A DNA stretch of 64,000 nt from Prolixibacteraceae bacterium (GTDB lineage: Bacteria; Bacteroidota; Bacteroidia; Bacteroidales; Prolixibacteraceae): contig WTWZ01000001.1 in assembly GCA_009773765.1 (NCBI GenBank), positions 1-64,000 of the forward strand, written 5' to 3'. Every line of letters starts with the position of its first letter. Position 1 is the stretch's first letter. Both the position numbers and the translations under genes were made by a program. Shown in pieces: positions 17,269-24,828 of the stretch. A model generated the notes under the pieces. The model was not told the origin of the DNA. It ran no database searches and saw only the letters and a program-made list of their open reading frames with translations.

Positions 17269-17610
17269 TTATTTAGACTGAATTAGCGGCTTAATTTGTT
17301 CGTTAAGTTTTGAAATGTCATTTTCAACAATTTGCCAAATAAGATCGACATTAATCCCAAAATAATGATGAGCTATTATATTCCTTAATCCATAGATTTT
17401 CTCCCAGTTTATTTGGTCATGCCGCTGTTTGAATTCATCTGATAATTTACCCACTTCTTCACCCAACACAATAAAGTTCATCATTGTTGCATCGAAATCC
17501 CGGTCGTTTTCATAAAAATCCTCAGCATTTAAATAATCAGAACTGTACTTTATTATTTTCTTTAAAGTTTCCTGAATTGAAAGTAGCAAATAGTAATCTT
17601 TGTTAAGCAT
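17269..17610 (-). CDS. hepT: HepT-like (DUF86) RNase toxin
   Basis: 113 residues, mostly helical, with the HEPN active motif R-x4-H-x-Y: Arg76, His81, Tyr83 in RNIIAHHYFG. In characterised systems HepT is an RNase that is silenced when the MntA partner attaches AMP to the motif's Tyr. The start at 17610 overlaps the end of the mntA-like gene by 8 bases, the usual translational coupling of these pairs with the antitoxin first. A+T-rich, as expected of a mobile toxin-antitoxin cassette placed between the receptor and TPR genes. Confidence 0.88.
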   Translation of the reverse strand: MLNKDYYLLLSIQETLKKIIKYSSDYLNAEDFYENDRDFDATMMNFIVLGEEVGKLSDEFKQRHDQINWEKIYGLRNIIAHHYFGINVDLIWQIVENDISKLNEQIKPLIQSK

Positions 17611-17902
17611 ATATCGCTTCTTTAAGAATCAGTGGCTTGAAAATAGGTTTAATCCATTTTTTGGAACAAATATCGATTTCCCTGTTAAAATGGTTTTTTA
17701 AATATTCCTTTAATTCAAATTCAAGACTAAACAAATCCGGGGCATCTTTCTCGAATTGCACTAAAATATCAATGTCACTATTCTCTGTTTGTTCATTGCG
17801 GGCAAAAGAACCAAACAATCCAATTTCGGTACAATGAAATTTTTTCAGTAAAAAAGATTTATTTTCTTTTAAAAATATTAATATTTCTCCTGTTGAAAGC
17901 AT
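17603..17902 (-). CDS. mntA: MntA-like nucleotidyltransferase antitoxin
   Basis: 99 residues. The minimal nucleotidyltransferase signature GS-x10-D-x-D is intact: Gly31-Ser32 then Asp43 and Asp45 (GSFARNEQTENSDIDILV), with a third acidic residue in REIDICS. In HepT/MntA systems it transfers AMP to the HepT toxin. Transcribed ahead of the toxin gene and overlapping it by 8 bases. Upstream sequence shows no clear operator. Confidence 0.88.
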   Translation of the reverse strand: MLSTGEILIFLKENKSFLLKKFHCTEIGLFGSFARNEQTENSDIDILVQFEKDAPDLFSLEFELKEYLKNHFNREIDICSKKWIKPIFKPLILKEAIYA

Positions 17903-17991
17903 AGTAAAAGTTTCTCTTGTTGTGGTAAAAATATTAAGAAAAATCGAAACAACTTTGAATGTGGATTAAAAAACTACTGTTCATAAATTCC

Positions 17992-18100
17992 TGGACTTAT
18001 GAAAGTCCAAATCTCGGGATTGGTGGGATTTTGACTTTCCTAAGTCAAAGTTTCTCAATTATATTTCCATTTGAAAAATCATGGATTTGGGAAAGTCCGT
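17992..18100. repeat. Palindrome family A, three copies in tandem
   Basis: 17992-18009: TGGACTT/AAGTCCA. 18030-18049: TTTGACTT/AAGTCAAA. 18081-18100: ATGGATTT..AAAGTCCGT, which pairs completely as RNA using two U-G pairs. They occupy much of the 320-base gene-free stretch between mntA and the TPR gene; the rest of that stretch is the leader described at 18081-18180. Confidence 0.65.
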
Positions 18101-18180
18101 GTCCCCAACATTTCATCCCATTAAATCAACAGTTCGGTTACTAAAAATTTTAAACTAATTTTTTCTGAAGCAACTTTGAA
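18081..18180 (+). promoter_or_regulatory. Upstream region shared with the receptor gene at 15091
   Basis: Contains the same ordered blocks as 14951-15045: palindrome, TTCATCCC, AACAGTTCGGT-AC (from 18128), and CAACTTTGA (from 18171), with an identical 43-base spacing between the last two and 52 bases from CAACTTTG to the ATG. Conserved blocks separated by diverged filler suggest selection on binding or promoter sites rather than a recent copy. Confidence 0.5.
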
Positions 18181-18222
18181 TCAGTTTATCAAATTAAAAT
18201 GTACTATTAAAAACCTACTGCT

Positions 18223-18867
18223 ATGAAAACAATTATTTCAATCGCCGTTTTAACCCTTGCAATTTCAGTACAAAGTTTTTCTTCCAGTTATGAAGAAGCA
18301 ATGGCGGCAAATCTTCAAAAAATCAGCAACTTAAAAACGGTTGCAGAGTTTACCGCGCTTGCCAGCCAGTTTGAACGCATTGCCAACGCTGAACCTGGTA
18401 AATGGCATCCGCGTTATTATGCAGCTTATTGTTATTTAAATCCTGTAACCAATATCGAAATGAGTGTTGACGACAAACATAAATTGCTTGACCTTGCTCA
18501 GGCTCAGATGGATATTTTACTGAAATCTTTTCAATCCGAATCTGAAATTTACGCATTACAATCACTAATTTACCAGATGCGCATTACCGACATGTCAAAA
18601 GGTTTTAAATACACAAGTATGTCGTTCGATGCTTTGGAACAGGCAGAAAAATTAAATTCCAACAATCCACGGGTTTATTATTTGCGGGGCACCAACACCT
18701 TCCACATGCCCAAAGCTTTTGGTGGCGGAAAAGAAAAGGCAAAAGCATTATTTGAGAAAGCTGCCGGTTTATTTGAAAACCAGAAGCAGGAAAACACATT
18801 TGAACCTGCCTGGGGAAGCGACCACAATAAACAAATGCTGGCGTTGTGCGATATAGCTGACGAGTGA
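18223..18867 (+). CDS. Secreted TPR-like helical protein
   Basis: 214 residues with a signal peptide (MKTIISIAVLTLAISVQSFS) and paired amphipathic helices such as ALEQAEKLNSNNPRVYYLRG and AKALFEKAAGLFE, which look like TPR units. No catalytic motif. It lies directly upstream of the LytS/LytTR genes on the same strand (71-base gap) and shares a leader with the TonB-dependent receptor at 15091. A periplasmic partner or sensor component is a fair guess; function not recognised. Confidence 0.65.
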   Translation: MKTIISIAVLTLAISVQSFSSSYEEAMAANLQKISNLKTVAEFTALASQFERIANAEPGKWHPRYYAAYCYLNPVTNIEMSVDDKHKLLDLAQAQMDILLKSFQSESEIYALQSLIYQMRITDMSKGFKYTSMSFDALEQAEKLNSNNPRVYYLRGTNTFHMPKAFGGGKEKAKALFEKAAGLFENQKQENTFEPAWGSDHNKQMLALCDIADE

Positions 18868-18938
18868 AAACAAAAGTTGTTGTTTCCCAATCAATGCTTT
18901 ATTTTTAACAAGTCTTTTCTCTTGAAAAACTTTCAACA

Positions 18939-19973
18939 ATGAATAAAAAAAGAATAACCGGGTTTCTCTGGGCTGCTTTTATCTCTATCATGATAGGAAT
19001 TGTAACGCAGACAATGTTTTCAGGAAGGCTGCCACAATCATTACAATCCTACCTTTGGAATATGGGATACTCTCTTTCGCTCGGATTGCCCCTGTTTGCA
19101 AATGGCTGGTTGTTCGAACGGTTTGCCTGCAGGTATATCGACTGGATAAAACATCCGGTGAGGAGCATCTTCCGTGCGCTTTCAATGCATCTTGTTTATA
19201 CAACCATTGTTATTTTTACTGTAAACTGGTTTTGGTTAATTGTAGTTAGAAACCTCGACTGGTCTGCGTTTCTCGCCAGTAAAATTACTTATCTTGTACA
19301 ATATATCATTTTTATTATTGTCGCATCAATTATTTATGCGGTCTCCTTTTTTAAATCATGGCGCAACGAGGTCCAGCAATCGGAAATGATAAAACGAGAA
19401 GCGCTTTCGCTGCAATACAAGGTGTTGCAAAACCAGGTAAACCCGCATTTTTTGTTTAACAGTTTGAATGTGTTGGGTAGTTTAATCGATTTGGATATTT
19501 CGAAAGCAAAAATTTTTACCCACGAACTTTCACTGTTTTACCGCGATTTGCTGATGTTTAAAGACCGCGATATTATTTCCCTGAAAGAGGAAATCGAATT
19601 TGTGAAACGTTACATTTACCTTCAGCAAATCCGTTTTGGCGAAGCTTTGCAGGTTGAAATTATCGCCAACGAAAAAATTGAAGGGAAGGTAATTCCCCTG
19701 TCGTTACAGGCTTTGGTTGAAAATGCAATCAAACACAACGAGATTTCACAGGCCAATCCGCTCAATATTGTAATAGCTGTTTCTGATGATTATGAACTGA
19801 TTGTGGAAAACAACCTCCAGCCCAAAACTCTATTGGAAGAAACCAGCAAAACAGGTTTGCAAAACCTGGGCGAGCGTTACCATTTTTTAACCGGGAAAGA
19901 GATGGTAATTACAAAAAACAACCATTATTTCAGGGTAAGTTTGCCATTAATCCAACCCAATGAGAAACAATGA
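18939..19973 (+). CDS. LytS/YehU-type sensor histidine kinase
   Basis: 344 residues. Four predicted membrane helices fill residues ~8-146, followed by a His_kinase (PF06580) domain: phospho-acceptor His170 in NPHFLFNSLN, N-box VENAIKHNE, and the ATP-lid GLQNLGERYHF. No separate extracellular sensor domain is visible, so a signal in or at the membrane is likely. The stop overlaps the response-regulator start (ATGA, 19970-19973), the typical pairing with LytTR regulators. Confidence 0.9.
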   Translation: MNKKRITGFLWAAFISIMIGIVTQTMFSGRLPQSLQSYLWNMGYSLSLGLPLFANGWLFERFACRYIDWIKHPVRSIFRALSMHLVYTTIVIFTVNWFWLIVVRNLDWSAFLASKITYLVQYIIFIIVASIIYAVSFFKSWRNEVQQSEMIKREALSLQYKVLQNQVNPHFLFNSLNVLGSLIDLDISKAKIFTHELSLFYRDLLMFKDRDIISLKEEIEFVKRYIYLQQIRFGEALQVEIIANEKIEGKVIPLSLQALVENAIKHNEISQANPLNIVIAVSDDYELIVENNLQPKTLLEETSKTGLQNLGERYHFLTGKEMVITKNNHYFRVSLPLIQPNEKQ

Positions 19974-20737
19974 AAATACTGATTGTTGAAGACGAACCTC
20001 TGGCTGCAGCACAACTGGCTGCAAACATTGCCGCATTAAAACCAGAGGCGCAAATTGTAGCGGTTTGCGATACGGTAAAAAGCGCGGTAAACTGGCTGAA
20101 AAATAATCCGGCGCCTGATCTTTCGTTTTTCGACATCCAATTGGGCGACGGGTTGAGTTTCGAGATTTTCGAAAAAGCAGATTTCAGGCAACCGGTTATT
20201 TTTATCACCGCTTTCAACCAGTATGCCATTCAGTCTTTTAAGGTAAACAGCATAGATTACATGTTAAAACCCATCGACAGGAACGATTTGGAAAGGGCGC
20301 TGACAAAATACGAAAACCTCACTCAGCCAAAAACTTCGGGAATCACAACGCAGGCGCTTGAAGAAATCATTGCATCGCTAAAAAAGAAAAACTACAAGGA
20401 ACGGTTTCTGGTAAAAGTGGGCACTCACCTGCGGGTTGTTGAGACAAAAGATGTTCTTTATTTCTACAGCCTGCAAAAAGGCACCTATCTGAAGTTAAAC
20501 GACGGGAAAGATTACTTGCTCGACAACAGTCTTGAACAGGTTGAAGAATTGGTTGATCCATCTGCTTTTTTCAGGATAAACCGGAAATATTTGGTTTCGT
20601 TAAAAAGTATTTCCGATGTTATAACTTACAGCAATTCGCGGTTAAAGCTGAAAGTTCAAAATCCGGTTGACAATGAATTTTTAGTTGCGCGTGAAAAAGT
20701 AAAAGAATTTAAGGAGTGGCTGGAAGGGAAGGGTTAG
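19970..20737 (+). CDS. LytTR-family response regulator
   Basis: 255 residues. Receiver domain 1-120 with acidic pocket (VEDEP), phospho-acceptor Asp55 (FFDIQLGDG) and the conserved Lys (MLKPID). A LytTR DNA-binding domain follows at ~145-250 (VETKDVLYFYSLQKGTYLKL; FFRINRKYLVSL). Cotranscribed with the kinase by a 4-base overlap. LytTR proteins bind paired direct repeats; the shared leaders at 14951 and 18081 are natural target candidates, untested. Confidence 0.92.
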   Translation: MKILIVEDEPLAAAQLAANIAALKPEAQIVAVCDTVKSAVNWLKNNPAPDLSFFDIQLGDGLSFEIFEKADFRQPVIFITAFNQYAIQSFKVNSIDYMLKPIDRNDLERALTKYENLTQPKTSGITTQALEEIIASLKKKNYKERFLVKVGTHLRVVETKDVLYFYSLQKGTYLKLNDGKDYLLDNSLEQVEELVDPSAFFRINRKYLVSLKSISDVITYSNSRLKLKVQNPVDNEFLVAREKVKEFKEWLEGKG

Positions 20738-20820
20738 TTTAAAGTTTGCCTGAAATCAGGTAAAATCAAAAACTTATTTTACAAAAATTAAATTCTATCC
20801 GCTTTTTATCAGCGTTTTAG

Positions 20821-20828
20821 TATTTTTG
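20821..20828 (+). promoter_or_regulatory. -7 promoter element TATTTTTG
   Basis: Matches TAnnTTTG exactly, 31 bases before the DUF1080 gene start. No TTG is seen at the expected -33 distance. Confidence 0.4.
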
Positions 20829-20858
20829 TGTCAATAAAAACTTATAAATCATTTAAAT

Positions 20859-21578
20859 ATGAAAATGATTCCCTACCTGGTAATTTTAACTTTATTTGTC
20901 ACTATATTGTCATGCAGCCAGGGAAATCAGAATGAAGTTGTATTCTTGTCCAATAAAGAAATTAAACAGGGCTGGGAATTACTTTTTGACGGGAAGTCAT
21001 TCGAAAAATGGAAAGCCTTCAATGGCGGCGAAGTTACCGGCTGGAAAATTGTTGGCAACGAGATGCACAATTCGGGAACAGGTTCTGATCATGGGGGCGA
21101 TATCATTACAAAAAAGCAATATGAAAATTTTGAGTTGTACCTTGAATGGAAAGTTGCGCCACAAAGTAATTCAGGTGTTTTCATTCATGTCCAGGAAGGA
21201 CTAACCGATGCCATTTACGAATCAGGACCTGAGTACCAGTTAATCGACGACAAAGGCTGGCCAGGGAAACTGGAAGACTGGCAACGTAGCGGGGCCAATT
21301 ACGCAATGCACCCCCCAAAGAATGCACGGGTAAAACCAATTGATGAATGGAATACCACACACATTGTTGTTAAAAATCCGCGGGTTGAACACTTGTTAAA
21401 TGGCAAAGAAGTGGTTGAATACGATCTATGGGGCGATGAATGGAAAGCCCTTAAAGCATCAGGGAAATGGGCTGGTGCACCACATTATGGCGAAGCAAAA
21501 TCGGGGCACATCGGGTTGCAGGACCACGGGGGATTAACCATGATCAGGAATATAAAAATCAGGGAAATAAAAGAATGA
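20859..21578 (+). CDS. DUF1080 (3-keto-disaccharide hydrolase-like) lipoprotein
   Basis: 239 residues with a lipoprotein signal ending TILSC (Cys19). The DUF1080 concanavalin-like fold shows its usual landmarks: LFDGKSFEKWKAFNGG, GGDIITKKQYENFELYLEWK, NSGVFIHV and GHIGLQDHGG at the C-terminus. Several members of this family hydrolyse 3-keto-glycosides; others are uncharacterised. No glycoside oxidase is nearby, so the activity is unproven. The gene overlaps the CPBP protease gene by 4 bases (ATGA), so the two are translated together. Confidence 0.85.
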   Translation: MKMIPYLVILTLFVTILSCSQGNQNEVVFLSNKEIKQGWELLFDGKSFEKWKAFNGGEVTGWKIVGNEMHNSGTGSDHGGDIITKKQYENFELYLEWKVAPQSNSGVFIHVQEGLTDAIYESGPEYQLIDDKGWPGKLEDWQRSGANYAMHPPKNARVKPIDEWNTTHIVVKNPRVEHLLNGKEVVEYDLWGDEWKALKASGKWAGAPHYGEAKSGHIGLQDHGGLTMIRNIKIREIKE

Positions 21579-22534
21579 AGGCTTTTACTGCATTCAGGGA
21601 CATGAAACACTTATCGCAACTGATGTTTTCGATATTTGTTGTTATTGCAAGTTTTCTGGCTTTCATGGTTTTATCGCTGGTAATTGCCATTCCTCTTTTT
21701 GGGCTCGATTCAATGTTGAGCATCCCCACAATCGATGAACTTAATAATCCGGAAAGTATAAGGATTTTAAAATATTTCCAGGTTGTTCAGTCAATCGGGA
21801 TTTTTGTTGTTCCCCCTTTTGTTTTGGGTTGGTTGTTTCATGGTAATTGTGCCCAATACCTGTGTTTAGACAAACGGGTGAATTTTCCGTCTGTATTTTT
21901 GGTTTTGCTGCTCAGTTTTGCTGCTTCTCCATTTGTAAATTTTATCGCTGGGCTGAATGAAAAAATGCTGTTCCCCGAGTGGCTCTCAGAAGTGGAAAAC
22001 TGGATGAGAAACGCCGAGGATAAAGCTGCTGAAATAACGGGAGCATTTTTAAAAGTAGAAACTATTGGGGGCCTGGCCTTTAATATTTTTATGATTGCCT
22101 TTTTACCCGCTATTGGCGAGGAGTTGCTGTTCAGGGGGGTTATCCAGCGCATTTTTACCAACTGGACACGCAACTATCATTGGGGAATCTGGATTTCAGC
22201 GTTGCTTTTCAGTGCGCTGCACCTGCAGTTTTATGGATTTATTCCCCGCATGTTTTTAGGGGTTTTGTTTGGTTATTTGCTGATATGGAGCGGCTCAATG
22301 TGGTTGCCGATTATTGCACATTTCATCAATAACGGCGTTGCAGTAGTGGCCATATATTTGATTGATAAAGAGTTATTAAATCCTGAAATAGAAGAAATAG
22401 GCTCAACCTCTGATAGTTTTTATATGGCAGTTATCAGCCTCGTACTGATTATTATTTTTTTGACGATGATAAAACGACAAAACAGTACAATTAATCCTGA
22501 ATTTACAAACTCTGACATAACCCATAACCCATAA
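21575..22534 (+). CDS. CPBP family intramembrane metalloprotease
   Basis: 319-residue membrane protein with about eight helices. The CPBP (CAAX protease/ABI) motifs are all present: EELLFRGVIQR (EExxxR), FSALHLQFYG (FxxxH), and AHFINNGVA (HxxxN). The start at 21575 overlaps the DUF1080 stop (ATGA). Roles of bacterial members vary (peptide maturation, immunity); with a lipoprotein partner, an envelope role is plausible. The last codons (HNP, TAA) lie in a 30-base perfect palindrome. Confidence 0.88.
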   Translation: MKAFTAFRDMKHLSQLMFSIFVVIASFLAFMVLSLVIAIPLFGLDSMLSIPTIDELNNPESIRILKYFQVVQSIGIFVVPPFVLGWLFHGNCAQYLCLDKRVNFPSVFLVLLLSFAASPFVNFIAGLNEKMLFPEWLSEVENWMRNAEDKAAEITGAFLKVETIGGLAFNIFMIAFLPAIGEELLFRGVIQRIFTNWTRNYHWGIWISALLFSALHLQFYGFIPRMFLGVLFGYLLIWSGSMWLPIIAHFINNGVAVVAIYLIDKELLNPEIEEIGSTSDSFYMAVISLVLIIIFLTMIKRQNSTINPEFTNSDITHNP

Positions 22535-22552
22535 GCATGCTTATGGGTTATG
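22523..22552. other. 30-base perfect palindrome at a convergent gene junction
   Basis: Arms CATAACCCATAAGCA and TGCTTATGGGTTATG meet without a spacer. It covers the stop of the CPBP gene and the last codon and stop of the convergent gene ending at 22548. A direct ATAACCC repeat sits just before it. It lacks T-runs, but could end or insulate transcription in both directions. Confidence 0.65.
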
Positions 22553-23282
22553 CAAAATCAAAAAGCAAATCGCGCTGAAGTTCTTTATCTGTTAACTTTC
22601 TCTTTTCTTTTCTGCGGAAGATATACACAATACCGTAATCCTGGGCAATCTGACGTTTATGTTTTGGATTGTCGGTATTAATTCCTTCTTCAATTTCTGT
22701 CCACAACTGACTGATAAAATCGTTGGTTGATTTACGCAGTCCCTGCATTATATTGTAGGTACGGGTTGTATTCTTTTTCAGGTTTTGCTGAAAAACTGCT
22801 GCATCTTTAAACTCTTCAACTTTAATCCGGACTAATGCAATTGAAGGATTGTAAATAGCGCTACCTCCTTTTTGAATGCGTTTTTGCTCGCCTTCAACAA
22901 CTTTGCTTCCCCAATACAGAATCTCTTCTTCAGTGTTTAACGGTGGGACTTTCCCTTCAAATTCCTCTAATCCATAGAATTTAATTCCACCATTTATTTC
23001 GCCCCGTTCTGAAGTGAGATACAAAACCTGGATAAAATGCGAAACATACATCCGGGCCCTTTCCATAGCAGTTTTATATTCATGATACTTTTCAGACTGA
23101 ACCTGAATGTTCATTTCGTAATGCTTAAGCGTATTCTCGAATTTACTTTTAACGGTTTGCAACTCTTCTATTGCTCTTTCCGAAATTGCAACTTTCCCGT
23201 TTTTAAAGGCAACTTTTTCGAGTGCAGCTTCGAGCGCCCTTGTTCGGGCTTTATCTGTTGTTGGTAAACGACGGTACGGCAT
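22548..23282 (-). CDS. Conserved protein of unknown function, helical
   Basis: 244 residues, no signal peptide or membrane helix. The N-terminal half is rich in long charged helices (EELQTVKSKFENTLKHYEM...), probably coiled coil. The middle is a mixed region (LNTEEEILYWGSKVVEGEQ), and the C-terminal part is basic (YIFRRKEKRKLTDKELQRD). I do not recognise a family. The gene is isolated: convergent with the CPBP gene and divergent from the ATPase gene. Confidence 0.6.
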   Translation of the reverse strand: MPYRRLPTTDKARTRALEAALEKVAFKNGKVAISERAIEELQTVKSKFENTLKHYEMNIQVQSEKYHEYKTAMERARMYVSHFIQVLYLTSERGEINGGIKFYGLEEFEGKVPPLNTEEEILYWGSKVVEGEQKRIQKGGSAIYNPSIALVRIKVEEFKDAAVFQQNLKKNTTRTYNIMQGLRKSTNDFISQLWTEIEEGINTDNPKHKRQIAQDYGIVYIFRRKEKRKLTDKELQRDLLFDFA

Positions 23283-23382
23283 AATTTTAAAACTGTTTCG
23301 TGCGAAGTTATGAATTCCGAAAGATGATTTTATTTATTCGCCGATGAACTTATTCACAATCTGTTGTCAATTATTTTTATGT

Positions 23383-23478
23383 AAAAAAGCCTCCCTAGTA
23401 ATGAGAAGGCTTTTTCTGCAAATATTCTGAATCAAAACTTTATTCGCCAAACCTTGCAACCAGGAACTCTATGGTTCA
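23383..23478. repeat. Remnant copy of sdhB 3' end and its terminator
   Basis: This 96-base segment matches 24775-24867 at roughly four positions in five by eye. It includes the hairpin AAAAAGCCT/AGGCTTTTT and, on the minus strand, codons equivalent to the sdhB terminus (LVARFGE and stop, against LVARFSE). There is no coding sequence before it, so it is a detached tail. With the real sdhB end it brackets the ATPase gene. The rest of the gene-free stretch 23283-23585 shows nothing else I can support. Confidence 0.75.
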
Positions 23479-23585
23479 ATTTTGAAATGTTTATTTAAAA
23501 ATGCTTTTACAAAAAAGCAAAAAACAGTAAATTTGCTTTTTTAAAATATCATTATTGATAAATATTGCTTAACTTGCAAAGCATT

Positions 23586-24776
23586 ATGGAAAGATTAATA
23601 GAAAAACATCATCAAATTATCAGAGATACTCCCGACAATTTTATTAGAAGTTTTATTGGTTCAATTCATTGGGCGGAACGATTGATTGGAATTAAGGGTG
23701 CAAAAGGCGTTGGAAAAACCACACTTCTTTTGCAACATATCAAAAATAACCTACATAACGAAAAAGCGATTTATTTAACACTTGACGATCCCTTTTTTTA
23801 TGGAAATAAAGTATCTGATACGGTAGAGGCATTCATAAAAAAGGGATTTACCCATTTTTTTCTTGACGAAGTTCATAAATATGCGGGTTGGTCGGGAGAG
23901 ATAAAAAACTTGCATGACACTTACCGAAAAATAAATATTGTTTTTACCGGTTCGTCTGTATTGCACCTTATTGAAGGAGCTGCAGATCTAAGTCGTCGTG
24001 CAATGGTTTATGATTTGCCCGGTTTGTCATTTCGTGAGTATCTTGAATTTACTACTGGAAATTCATTCCCCTCGTTTTCCTTAGAAGAAATTTTAACGGG
24101 ACATGAACAAATTGCTCAGGAAATAACAAAGAAAATTCATCCTTATGAATTCTTTAGCGATTATCTGCAAAAAGGTTATTATCCTTTTTTTATAGAAACA
24201 CCAAAAACTTATAATTTTCGTGTTGAAGCTGCCATCAATCAATCGTTGGAAAGTGATTTGCCACTTATAAAAAATATTACACCGGATATTGTAATTAAAC
24301 TAAAACAAATTCTGGGAGTAATTGCGCAGTCTGCTCCTTTTAAACCCAATATTCAAAAAATAAGCGAAAGGGTTGGCGTGTCGAGAAATTCCCTGGTAAT
24401 TTATATTCGATATCTTGAAGAAGCTAAAATAATTAAACAGTTATATACGGATGTTTTAGGAATAGGCTCTTTACAAAAGCCTCAAAAAATTTATTTTGAA
24501 AATCCCAATTTAATTTATTCGCTATCTTCACTTTCTTCTCAAATTGGAACAGTTCGCGAAACTTTTGTTTTAAACCAACTTGTAAAATCCAATGTTGTTA
24601 CCTATCCGAAAAGAGGAGATTTTTATGTGAACGAAAAATTTACTTTCGAAGTGGGTGGACAAAACAAATCGAAGGAGCAGATTTCAGGGATAGAAAATTC
24701 TTTTATTATATCAGATAACCTTGAAATTGGATTTGGAGAAAAAATCCCAATATGGTTAATGGGTTTTTTATATTAA
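23586..24776 (+). CDS. AAA+ ATPase with DUF4143-type C-terminus
   Basis: 396 residues. N-terminal AAA_14 module: Walker A GAKGVGKTT (38-46), Walker B FFLDEVHKY (Asp94-Glu95), sensor TGSSVLHL. The C-terminal part (ISERVGVSRNSLVIYIRYLE, then YFENPNLIYSL) is the winged-helix plus nuclease-like region of the DUF4143 group. These ATPases are common, often multicopy and poorly understood. I chose the ATG at 23586 over an upstream alternative. Gene is A+T-rich and flanked on both sides by copies of the sdhB terminus; its own stop overlaps the second copy, so it looks like an inserted cassette. Confidence 0.82.
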   Translation: MERLIEKHHQIIRDTPDNFIRSFIGSIHWAERLIGIKGAKGVGKTTLLLQHIKNNLHNEKAIYLTLDDPFFYGNKVSDTVEAFIKKGFTHFFLDEVHKYAGWSGEIKNLHDTYRKINIVFTGSSVLHLIEGAADLSRRAMVYDLPGLSFREYLEFTTGNSFPSFSLEEILTGHEQIAQEITKKIHPYEFFSDYLQKGYYPFFIETPKTYNFRVEAAINQSLESDLPLIKNITPDIVIKLKQILGVIAQSAPFKPNIQKISERVGVSRNSLVIYIRYLEEAKIIKQLYTDVLGIGSLQKPQKIYFENPNLIYSLSSLSSQIGTVRETFVLNQLVKSNVVTYPKRGDFYVNEKFTFEVGGQNKSKEQISGIENSFIISDNLEIGFGEKIPIWLMGFLY

Positions 24777-24806
24777 AAAGCCTCCCCAATAATGAGAAGG
24801 CTTTTT
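24775..24806. terminator. Bidirectional terminator between ATPase and sdhB
   Basis: AAAAAGCCT/AGGCTTTTT stem with a 14-base loop gives a T-run on either strand, ending the convergent ATPase and sdhCAB transcripts. The same hairpin occurs at 23384-23415. Confidence 0.85.
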
Positions 24807-24828
24807 GAAAATATTCTGTTTCAAAATT

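Noticed and set aside
17992-18100. Regularly spaced palindromes as a small CRISPR-like array
   Set aside because: The copies differ from one another, spacing is uneven and no cas gene is present; they fit a REP-like family.
17269-24776. A composite defence island (HepT/MntA, CPBP protease, AAA ATPase)
   Set aside because: The genes are separated by unrelated metabolic and regulatory genes on both strands, with no shared operon; only the toxin-antitoxin pair is supported.
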